64,000 nucleotides of DNA from Tridacna crocea (lineage: Eukaryota; Mollusca; Bivalvia; Cardiida; Cardiidae). The DNA is taken from contig OX031065.1 in assembly GCA_943736015.1 (NCBI GenBank), positions 22,520,427 through 22,584,426 on the forward strand, in the 5' to 3' direction. The notes beneath the pieces were generated by a model, which had not been told where the DNA came from, ran no database searches, and saw only the letters and a list, made by a program, of their open reading frames with translations. Below, piece by piece: positions 55,778 to 64,000 of this stretch (position 1 is the first letter of the stretch; every line of letters begins with the position of its first letter). Made by a program: the position numbers and the translations under genes.

Positions 55778-56581
55778 GTTCTGATGATAAGGTAATGATT
55801 CTTTCAATGTCACTTTTGGCTGGCACCAGAAGGATTACAAGGATGATCTCTGTAAATAGGATATGCCACTCATCTTAAAGTACCAGACAGCATTTGTATC
55901 TATATGGATAATTCATAATTTCAAGCTATTAAGGTAGTGGACCCGTAATAGAAAACAGCTGTTTCCACTGTAATATTATCCTACAAAATTTGCTATGATC
56001 AAAAATGAGTGTTATTATACTACTTTAACCGAGCCATTTCTTTTCCTTTTTTTTTTTCTTAGAATTATCATTTATAAATCTAAAACCAATATATTTTCAT
56101 TTCAAAGGGAGATTATGATTAACTTCCTTTTACGGAAACTAACAAAAGTGTCAACAAATAATTTCAAGATAGACATCAAAGGAATTTGAGGTCGGTTAAA
56201 TGTGCAAAAGTATTATATCTGTATTAATTTGTATTTATCAACTATCAAGAAATCTTATTTCATGCTACACCAGAAGTGTTATGGTCTACTACCTTAAAAC
56301 CCTAGTAACGATGTCGATTCACGGTGTACTGGAAGCAACCAGGTCACATTGTCGGTTACAAGCATAATACTCGACTATGTTATTGTCTTAAGGATTATGA
56401 CACCTAGCTCATCGGTAAATATCGTACAATACCAAGGTTTTTTGTAAGGACTATTCGGCAAATCTCGGCAGCTTCCGTCTTTTAATATGAGAGTTAGAGG
56501 CCGTAGACTCACTAACTATATATCGTGTAACATCGATATTTTCGTAAAGACTATACGGCCTATTTTGGCAGATTCCGTCTC
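55778..56581. other. Intron, non-coding
   Basis: 55940-56300 shares stretches (GGACCCGTAATAGAAAACAG, AGACATCAAAGGAATTT) with 43510-43880, so it is an old repeat. No exon seen. Confidence 0.4.
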
Positions 56582-56810
56582 TGAACCCTTTCCCCAACGA
56601 CAAACTTTTGGACTAGACCAAATTGAAAGCATTTGCAGACAACAATTCAACTCTTGCTGAAAATATGATTTCATTCTATGATAGGGTAGAAAACATTGTT
56701 GGAAAAGGAGAAAATGCTGGTTACCAGCATTTTCTCCTTTTCCCACAATGTTTTCAAAAGGCTACTATTCCAGACCCGTAAAAACCCGGGATTGTTTGGG
56801 AAAGGGTTAA
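56582..56810. mobile_element. TTAA hairpin MITE, family A
   Basis: TGAA-CCCTTTCCCC and GGGAAAGGG-TTAA ends, 229 bp, apex ATGCTGGTTACCAGCAT. Confidence 0.75.
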
Positions 56811-57165
56811 TATGAGAGTTTTGAACCGCAGACCTTAAACACCGATGTTGCGTATCGCGGGTCTATTTATCCCGACGACGCCTGCCAAAGTCATGAATGT
56901 TGTTCCAAGCCATGATAGTAAAACATTGATATGACAGGTGCTCTTGCAAATGGGTGTTTAATGCAACTACATGATGCAGATACTAAGTAAGTCCTAACAT
57001 GATTTCGGATCTGTATGAAATGCGTTATCGGTAATTTTTGGTTAGCAGCATTTTCTTCTTGTCCAACAATGTTTTTAAAAGAAAATAATGTGGGATTATA
57101 CGGTAAAGAGAAAATAGGGTGCAGTAAAAGTCGACTTTTGACTCGGAGAGTGAGGCCAAATAATT

Positions 57166-57435
57166 ACCTTGTTAACGAATTTACAAACGACAAAATTTTT
57201 GGCTTGTCCAAATCGAAAGCATTTACAGACTACAAAATAAAAATGACTGAAACTTTGATATTTGATTTGTAAAGGGTAGAAAATATTGTTGGGAACCAGC
57301 GTTTTCACCTTTTCCTACATTTCCTACCCTGTTAAAGAAAAAAATTCATCACCTGAGCAATCTCTAAAGTGTCGTCTGCAAGTTCTTTCAATTTGGACAC
57401 GTCTTCATTTTTGTGGCATGGTAACGATATTAACA
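57166..57435. mobile_element. Degraded TTAA MITE, family A
   Basis: ACGACAAAATTTTTGGCTTG on the left and TTCTTTCAATTTGGACACG on the right. The hairpin is reduced to GGGAACCAGCGTTTTCACC. Confidence 0.5.
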
Positions 57436-57699
57436 CAATATTGTTCGGTCTAAAGGGAAAATTCATTACAACCTGCAGACGACTTATCCGTCATGCAGCT
57501 GACAATGTCTTGACTGAGAACTATGATGCATCACCCACGCCAGAAGAGTAGCCTCGGTTCAAGTCTGATCCACGTTCTCTATTTAGATTTTCTAACGTTT
57601 CTTTAAAAACAAGTCTTATAGTTACTAAAGCGCTCATCTATGTAAAGTCATCTATGATTATGTTACTGAAGAGATCATGCATCGTTGTAATGATACAAA

Positions 57700-58769
57700 A
57701 TGCATGCCGGTAAGTGACCTTTCTTTATGAAGACAACATTCTGATTATGTTTCATAAGTAAACAGACAGAAAATGACTTGGTCTCTAGACTAGATTATTT
57801 TTCAAAGAGTTGGTTTCGTGAACTACTTTTTTTTTTTTATCTTTTATGACCGAATTTTAAACTTGTCCGAGATTTCCAACAGACAACCTATTTGACTTAA
57901 TTTCTAATGTAGTAGCCAGGAAAATGTGACCAATGGGCTGCACAAAAGACTTTTCTCAGATTTGGTCCAGAGACCTACTTTCTGACCCATCATAACCCAA
58001 TTTAGAACTTGTACGAGATATCATCAACAAACAATCTGACTGGGTTTTACGAGTATCAGGCTGAGCATGTGGCCTCTAGAGTGCAACAAAGTTTTTTTTT
58101 TATCAGATGTGGCAAAGTGACATACTTTCTGACCGACCATGACCCAATTTCAAACCTGTCAAAGACAACATCAAGACAAAAATATTCAGGCTGAAAATGT
58201 GGATGCAAGTCTACAGATAGGGTTTTAGAAAGGTTAAGCCCAGTGACCTACTTTTTGAACGACACGACCCAATATCAGTCTTGTCTGTGATAATCAAGAC
58301 AATCATTCTGAAAAGGCTTCAAGAGTATCGGGCGCAAAATATGAAATCTACAGTGCGCATAAGCTTTTTCTTAGATTTAGCCCATTTACCAACTTTTTGA
58401 CCTGACATAACCTAATTTCAAAGTTATCTGAGATATGGTCAAGACAAATGCTCTGACCAACTTTCAAGAGTATTAGGCAGAAAATATGGCCTCTAGAATG
58501 CACACAAGGTTTGTCTGCGATATAGCCCTGTGACCTACCTTTTGACCCGACGTGACCCGATTTCGAACTTGTCCGAGTTATCATCACGACAAATATTATG
58601 ACTAAGTTTCATGAGTAACTGAGGTCTGTACACTGCAACAAGGTAAATGTTGACACCTGGACGACGCGCGAGGGACGATGGAAGATGGACGACTGACGAC
58701 TAAGAATGCATGACGGAAAAAGCACGATCACAGAACTCACCTGGAGCACTTTTTGCTCAGGTGAGCTAA
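57700..58769 (+). mobile_element. Helitron/pearl-like element, second copy
   Basis: The 3' end has a hairpin GAGCACTTTTTGCTC, then AGGTGAG and CTAA (58766-58769), as at 23200. The core consists of about five diverged units of about 130-150 bp with GTGACCTACTTT, GACCCAATTTC and TGGCCTCTAGA, the unit type widespread in bivalve genomes. The 5' boundary is approximate. No Rep/helicase gene. Confidence 0.6.
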
Positions 58770-58954
58770 AAATGGAATGGTTACAATAACACCAATTAAC
58801 GTAGAATATGAAAGGGAGGCAACAGTTACTAGTAAGTGGTAAGCAAGAAATTATTGATGCCGTAATTTTAAAGGTCAGGTGACATAGTGGTACTTTACAA
58901 ACTAGAATATCCTAACAAACGATCGACAAGATAACAGAGAGTACTGTAGATCAA

Positions 58955-59015
58955 GATATGTCTGTCCGTCTGCCCTGCCCTGCCCTACTCTGCCATGCCC
59001 TGCTCTACCTTACCC
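58955..59015. repeat. CCCTG-type microsatellite
   Basis: Imperfect run of TGCCC/TGCCCTAC units at 58972-59012. Confidence 0.6.
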
Positions 59016-59465
59016 CTCATCATTTGGTTCATGCAATCAGAAGTTGCGTTGCTTTCAAATTTAGCAAATATCGGAGAATAAGTGTAAGAAACTTAAAAAA
59101 GATAGATAGTGAATATGGACCGTGTTCCTTGGTTGAATCTGATAGATATAGATAAACGCTCTTAAAGTTCCAATGAAGCCTTAAGGAAATCAAGGTCTAA
59201 CCAAGATCTTTTGAGTGAAATAATAAAGTACTTGACGGGGCACAACTCTGTCAAATATGTTTCGACGGTTATCTGGAATGGGTTTCCCGTTTTTTAAAGT
59301 TAGCACCTTGCCCCATATTAAAGTAAACATCTTAAATAATGAGAGAGTAATGAAGAACTGTCAAAGTTATCGAAGCCGATAATGACAACTACGAGAGTAC
59401 TACAAGGTCTTGACAATACCTTGACATTTTCGTCGAAAGTGGTGATGGAAACAAATTGTAGCCAC

Positions 59466-59694
59466 TTAACCCATAACCACACAATACCGACTTTTAACAT
59501 CCCTTTGAAAGAAGCCATTTGAAAACATTGTGGGAAAAGAATAAAATGCTGGTAACCGGCATTTTCTCCTTTTCCCACTATGTTTTCCTCCCTTCCTAAA
59601 ACAAATTTCAATTCTTTAATAACATTTATTTTGCCGTCTGCAAATGCTTTCAATTTGGACCAGTCTACAATTTTGTCGTTTGGTAGAGAGTTAG
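59466..59694. mobile_element. TTAA hairpin MITE, family A
   Basis: TTAACCCATAACC and GGTAGAGAGTTAG ends, 229 bp, with hairpin AATGCTGGTAACCGGCATT. It lies about 100 bases downstream of the junctophilin donor at 59795. Confidence 0.7.
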
Positions 59695-59794
59695 ATTATT
59701 GAAAACCAGGTGCTGACAGTCTAGAAACAAATCAAGTTAGCAAGGAAGGACGGAAGGAAAGAAGGAAGAGAGAAAAGCAAACAACTCGACAAAC

Positions 59795-60596
59795 CTTGAG
59801 ATAGCTATATCCGCTTTCTGTAGCGCTACATGGGCCCCTCTTTGTGCCGATAACACAGCATTATCAATCCGTTCGCGTAGCTTTGAAGTCCGTATTAAAA
59901 ATAACTTAGTTTTCTTTCCTGATGAAATTAGCACATTGTTTTTGTATTTCCCTTCTTCTTTCGTTCCATCCTTAAAAGTCGTGACACCGTATCCATATTT
60001 CTTGTTGTTAAACCACTCCCCTTCGTATTTCAGTCCGTCAGAGCGTTCACTGACGCCGAACCCGGAACGTTTGTCATTCTTCCACTCGCCCATGTACGTC
60101 TCCGTCACATTAACGTCTGTGATGTCATCCTGACTCACAAAGCTTAAGTTACTATCCGTGTACATTGAGGCGTTCGTCATGCCACTCTGGGTGGACTCGG
60201 CACTCACGTGACTTAAACTACTAATAGTACTACGCACAGAACCTGTCTGACGTTTGGGCGAATCATTGATATCCCCTGTGCTTTTCTGTTTCTTGAGCCG
60301 CAGCCCCGACATTAAGGTTTTCCGTAGGCTGGACCTTCCTTGTTTGTCGAAAAATGATCGACGTCGCTGGGGAGGGGTCTCGTCGCTACGGGCTTTGAGC
60401 ACGAACCCACCCCGTGACTCGTCAAGTTTCTTGTCCCTGTTTTTGACCACTTGCTCGTCCTCGTTCTCGCTTCGCAGTGAGGTGAGAGATGCCCGTAGGG
60501 CCTTGGGCCTGTAGTGAGATGCAAGGCCATAAGGCACACTTTTCCGGACGCCGTACCCTTGACGCATACCGCGCAGCCATTGTCCTTGGTAGGTTC
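59795..60596 (-). CDS. JPH: Junctophilin exon, MORN repeats
   Basis: An 802-base exon on the minus strand. Acceptor TATTTTTCAG ends at 60597 and the donor is CTCAAG|GTTTGT at 59795/59794. The N-terminal part reads [20 protein letters not shown], a typical MORN repeat, followed by a Ser/Arg-rich joining region. Two further MORN repeats ([16 protein letters not shown] and [15 protein letters not shown]) come next, then a helix ([16 protein letters not shown]) that leads into the exon at 52899. This order matches the second half of the MORN domain and the joining region of junctophilins. MORN repeats bind the plasma membrane side of membrane junctions. The first five MORN repeats must lie in an upstream exon not in this window. 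Confidence 0.88.
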
Positions 60597-60626
60597 CTGA
60601 AAAATAGGAGACGCCATAATTAAACC

Positions 60627-60855
60627 TTAACCCTTTCCCAAACAACAAATTTTAGACTCTTCCAAACCAAAAGACTTTGCAGACGACAATTATTAGATTT
60701 GGAAAAAATGACAGAAAATTCTCAAAAAGGGTAGAAAACACTGTGGGAAAAGGAGAAATTGCTCGTAACGAGCAATTTCTCCTTTTTCCATAGTGTTTTC
60801 AAAAGACTTTTACTGCAGACACGTAAAAATCAGGGCTTGTTTGGGAAAGGGTTAA
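60627..60855. mobile_element. TTAA hairpin MITE, family A
   Basis: TTAACCCTTTCCC and GGGAAAGGGTTAA ends, stem AGAAATTGCTCG against CGAGCAATTTCT. It lies 30 bases upstream of the acceptor of the MORN exon. Confidence 0.75.
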
Positions 60856-61059
60856 ATCGCTACATAATTTACACGAAATTCTCCATCAAATAGATAAAAT
60901 CCCAAATCTTACGATTTTTAACTTCTTTTACCAGAAATTTCCCAGCGGTGTTGATCCAAGATCAGACTGAACGTTCTATCCATACAACAGCATTGTGTCA
61001 CGCTGGGTATCTCAAGGGTTATTTTGCGTTCTAATGAATAACAATACTTAGATACTATA

Positions 61060-61275
61060 TCACCCAATCCCGACTTTTAACGACCCTGAGAAAGACAGTT
61101 TTCGAAAACATTGTGGGAAAAGGAGAAAATGCTGGTTTACCAGCAATTTCTCCTTTTCCCACATTGTTTTCTACCCTTCCCAACTCAAATTTCGATTTCT
61201 GATTCACATTAATTTCGGCTTCTGGAAATGCTTTCAATTTGGACTGATCCAAAATTTTGTCGTTTGGTAAAGTGA
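61060..61275. mobile_element. TTAA hairpin MITE, family A, eroded ends
   Basis: ATCACCCAATCCCGAC on the left and GGTAAAGTGATAA on the right; the hairpin AAAATGCTGGTTTACCAGCA is intact apart from a loop base. Confidence 0.6.
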
Positions 61276-61417
61276 TAAACTTAAAGCCATATCTATGAGT
61301 TTCAACCTAAGACTACACAAAACAACAACAACAACAACAGCAATACAACGATAACAAAACAGAGAAACGATTGTAACGAATGAAACAAATATGCTAAATG
61401 TAATTGCGTTCGATCTT

Positions 61418-61505
61418 GATATCGTCGGTTTACGTCAAAAGGCCTCTTAAATACAACTTGAAACATGCTGTAGCTACAAGGTTTTTGAAGTAAACCGACA
61501 ATATG
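61418..61505. mobile_element. 85-bp palindromic MITE (GTCGGTTTAC type)
   Basis: GATATCGTCGGTTTACGTC on the left, AAGTAAACCGACAATAT on the right, with decayed inner arms. Confidence 0.65.
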
Positions 61506-61997
61506 TATTGCATATTAAGCCGTTTACGGGCTCTAATCATCGTAAAGATATTTGAACCATGCTCTGACAAAAAGGTGGCTTCATGCCTCTTCCGCGGTGC
61601 AGTTATAAACCCAAGCCAATACCTACTTATATATCTAGAATAGCCATGCCTTTCTTTTTTTAAGTAAATTTTCTCATCAGGGGATAAACTGGTCCCTAAA
61701 CAAAGAAAAATTAGTCAATAACGAAAAGTTTCGATCCAGGTCAGCCTGACCTGAGTCGAAACTTTTCGCAGATGCATTAAGACCCCTTTTCACACAGTAT
61801 GGCTCATTCAGTTTTAACCAATAAAGAAAGACGTTCTCACAATTTATTTGATCACTCTCTTTAACAACTTTCTGCAGACAGTAACCAGTTCTGACACCGT
61901 AATGAGGGTGGTTCAAAAGACTGACCAGCTCATCTCGGTACTCGAACTCAGGACCTTTTCATGTGGGAGGCCGTCACTCTACTACTATAGCTGACAT

Positions 61998-62205
61998 TTA
62001 ACCCTTTACCTGATATGCCAATTTGAGGCTCTTCCATTTCAGCAGCAAATAAAGATATGATGTCAAAAATATGGTCAAATGAGGACAGCAATATCTGATT
62101 GAGTGGAAAACATAGTGGGAAAAGGAGAAATTGCTCGTTACGAGCAATTTCTCCTTTTCCCACTATGTTTTTAAAAACTGTCTGTTACGTCAAGATGAGG
62201 GTTAA
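61998..62205. mobile_element. TTAA hairpin MITE, family A variant
   Basis: TTAACCCTTTACC on the left and GATGAGGGTTAA on the right. The stem GAAAACATAGTGGGAAAAGG is fully matched by CCTTTTCCCACTATGTTTTT, so the T to A change in the usual ATTGTG is mirrored. Confidence 0.7.
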
Positions 62206-62593
62206 AGAGTTAAAGAGTTGAGCCATGCTCTAAAGAAAGAGGGTTAGATGCATTTCTGTGATGCATTATGCCAGTCACGTCTTCCCATAATGACAGATCC
62301 ATAAACCCATTTTGCCTTACAACTGCTTGAATCCAGAGGTAAAATGATCCACTGACATGAAGAAAAAATACTAGTAGCAAGAGCTTTCGACTCATGTCAG
62401 CCTGCGCCGACTGCGCAGGCTCACATGGGCCAATGCCTTTTGAAGATGCATTGAACGCCTTTTCATCAGAGAGTTTGGTTCTATTATCTCCCGCTAGATG
62501 GCATTCTAAAAACACACATCTATCTAATTTGGGCATTTTGGGTACAGAACCGGACTACTTTTCACCGCGACAACCGTTACTTTGAATTTCAAA
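62206..62593. other. Non-coding stretch with short palindrome
   Basis: GTCAGCCTGCGCCGACTGCG and its partial mirror lie near 62396-62422; the same motif family as 54116-54165 and 61740-61770. Confidence 0.4.
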
Positions 62594-62694
62594 CTAAAAT
62601 TGATGTTTACTCAATAAAACGATACCCGTTGCGATTAATGCAGCTATGGTCAGAAGTTTAGAGAAATCTGGAGCTACAACAGGCCTGATGTCTC
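62594..62694 (-). CDS. Possible terminal exon with membrane segment
   Basis: On the minus strand ACTTTCCAG (AG at 62696-62695) could be an acceptor. The following 101 bases encode a 32-residue tail ending at TAG (62596-62594), with a hydrophobic stretch LLTIAALIATGIVLLSKH near its C-terminus. A short C-terminal membrane anchor is plausible, but there is no family match and no partner exon in the window. Low confidence; it could be chance. Confidence 0.2.
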
Positions 62695-63164
62695 CTGGAA
62701 AGTATTGATAAATGCCATTTTCTCCATTGCTACTTCATAGCGCGTATTACCACAGTCCCCACAATACTGGGGGAGTGATGCGTCAAAGCAGACGGGTCGA
62801 ATCTTCGAAGAATATAACATGCGCAGTCAACGAGCTTGGTTCAACTGTAATTCATACTTTTTTCTTTGTTTTTAACTCTGTTTTTACATTAACATAGCAG
62901 ACACTAGTATACGTCAAAGACGATCCGACGTTATACCTTTTAAAGGCGACTTAAGGGTCAAGGACGAGTCGGGCGTCACAGTAATTTTGCTGTCTGCAAG
63001 TGCTTTGAAATTAGACATGTCAAAAAATGTGTCTATTGGAAAGAGTTAATAAAGTGAAGATTTTCCAGCCTTTAGTACATACCGAAACATAGTGATTACA
63101 AAGTGTTTGTTGGAAGGAAAAGCTCACGGAAGCTGACAAAGTAGATCCAAGATCAGACTGTAGT
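62695..63164. other. Non-coding stretch
   Basis: It includes a right-flank MITE fragment (GAAATTAGACATGTC, GGAAAGAGTTAA at about 63000-63050) and a half GATCAGACTG palindrome at 63142-63161 into which the next MITE appears inserted. Confidence 0.4.
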
Positions 63165-63403
63165 TTAACACTCTACCACACAATGATGACTCTTACCGAC
63201 GCTGAAAAAAAGGCCTTTTGAAAACTTTTTGGGAAAAGGAGAAAATGCTGGTAACCAGCATTTTCTCCTTTTCCCAAAAAGTTTTCTTGTCTGTCAAAGA
63301 AAAATTAAATCATTTGATCATTTGAGCCACCATGAAATTGTCGTCTGCAGATGCTTTTAATTTGGATAGGTCTAAAATTTTGCCGAGTGGTAATGGGGTA
63401 ATT
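63165..63403. mobile_element. TTAA hairpin MITE, family A, changed stem
   Basis: TTAACACTCTACC and GGTAATGGGGTAA ends. The stem reads GAAAACTTTTTGGGAAAAGG and its exact mirror CCTTTTCCCAAAAAGTTTTC; both arms changed together relative to the common ATTGTG. Confidence 0.75.
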
Positions 63404-63709
63404 ACGGGTTAGAGGAATTCTCTGCAAGGAATATTTCAAGTGCAACCGAACTTTAGTCTGTTCAAACTGGGTGCATATGTACTAAGGTAACGTTTATGGT
63501 CATATTCACAATATTAATATAGTCAATCCAGACAACTCTCAACATAAAGTCAGCGGGAAACATGCGGGGAATCACGTTAGCAGCAGACGTCATTTTTTAA
63601 TGTAACCATTGTTTTCCTGACGATATAACATTCTGATAGATTAACAAATATCAAAAGGATGAGGCAACACCTCTACTGCAATACATTACGAGGCATTTAA
63701 GTGGCAACT

Positions 63710-63862
63710 TTAACTCATTACCCAACCACAAAATTTTAGGTTTCTTCAAATCGTAAGCATTTGCAGACGACAAAATGAAAGTGACTGAAAATTTGAAATT
63801 TGTTTCGAGAAAGATAGAAAACATTGTGGGAAAAGGAGAAAATGCTTGTTACCATTTACCGT
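63710..63862. mobile_element. Truncated TTAA MITE, family A
   Basis: It starts TTAACTCATTACCC and reaches the first hairpin arm (GGGAAAAGGAGAAAATGC), then breaks off. The second arm and right end are missing. Confidence 0.55.
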
Positions 63863-64000
63863 TAATAGAGATTTCTTACAGTTCGATTATACCTGATGAT
63901 ATAAATATTCACTCTTTAACTATTCTTTGCATACAGATCAATTTTAGGTCAATGTATTCGAGTATAGGCCTACTACTGGTAGTTTTCCCATATTTTTGCT
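63863..64000. other. Window edge, nothing recognised
   Basis: AT-rich sequence without a frame or repeat that I can identify. Confidence 0.3.

Noticed and set aside
60600-64000. First junctophilin exon with the initial MORN repeats
   Set aside because: I looked for the conserved Gly/Tyr/Trp MORN spacing on the minus strand and found none; it must lie beyond the window.

Overview
The window looks like animal nuclear DNA, most likely from a bivalve mollusc. I base this on spliced exons of a junctophilin gene, pearl/Helitron-like repeats with tandem cores that are typical of bivalves, and a dense population of hairpin MITEs. The species call is inference; the exons and repeats are seen directly. 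There are no bacterial operons, rRNA, CRISPR arrays or convincing tRNA genes.

Region 1 (1-18315) is a decayed Polinton/Maverick-like (adintovirus-like) endogenous element. Reading outward from a divergent 34-bp intergenic gap at 3102-3135, the minus strand carries a zinc-ribbon plus phospholipase A2-like reading frame, a DDE integrase, an adenain-type cysteine protease and a fibre-like protein with YVD repeats that runs off the left edge. The plus strand carries an A32/FtsK-like packaging ATPase, a penton-like capsid protein, a hydrophobic core-like protein, a dUTPase-fold protein, a membrane/coiled-coil protein, several conserved unknowns, a double-jelly-roll major capsid protein, a NUMOD1-like small protein and the N-terminal part of a protein-primed DNA polymerase B. 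Most genes are broken by stops or frameshifts, the polymerase palm is absent, and an 847-bp MITE lies in the polymerase gene. Almost every gene start is preceded directly by a TATA(TA)AAAA string that ends in the ATG, which suggests a compact shared promoter.

The block is partly duplicated. A 3.07-kb non-coding repeat R occurs at 6014-9084 and 18316-21394, and the ATPase C-terminus through the membrane-protein gene occurs twice (3455-6013 and 9085-11651). The order is P-R-P-R, as expected from a tandem duplication followed by a deletion in the first unit.

Region 2 (21.4-39.8 kb) is non-coding. It holds a Helitron/pearl-like element, many TTAA-flanked hairpin MITEs, several other palindromic elements, and a 2.8-kb foldback element at 36.85-39.67 kb whose two arms are inverted arrays of ~75-80-bp subrepeats.

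Region 3 (39.9-64 kb) holds three minus-strand exons of a junctophilin gene (40876-39885, 52899-52781, 60596-59795) whose phases match across introns of about 12.0 and 6.9 kb. The larger intron contains an 8-kb nest of inverted and direct repeats (43.9-52.2 kb). A 23-bp minisatellite, a second Helitron-like element and more hairpin MITEs fill the 6.9-kb intron. The first junctophilin exon and the C-terminal membrane-anchor exon were not found.
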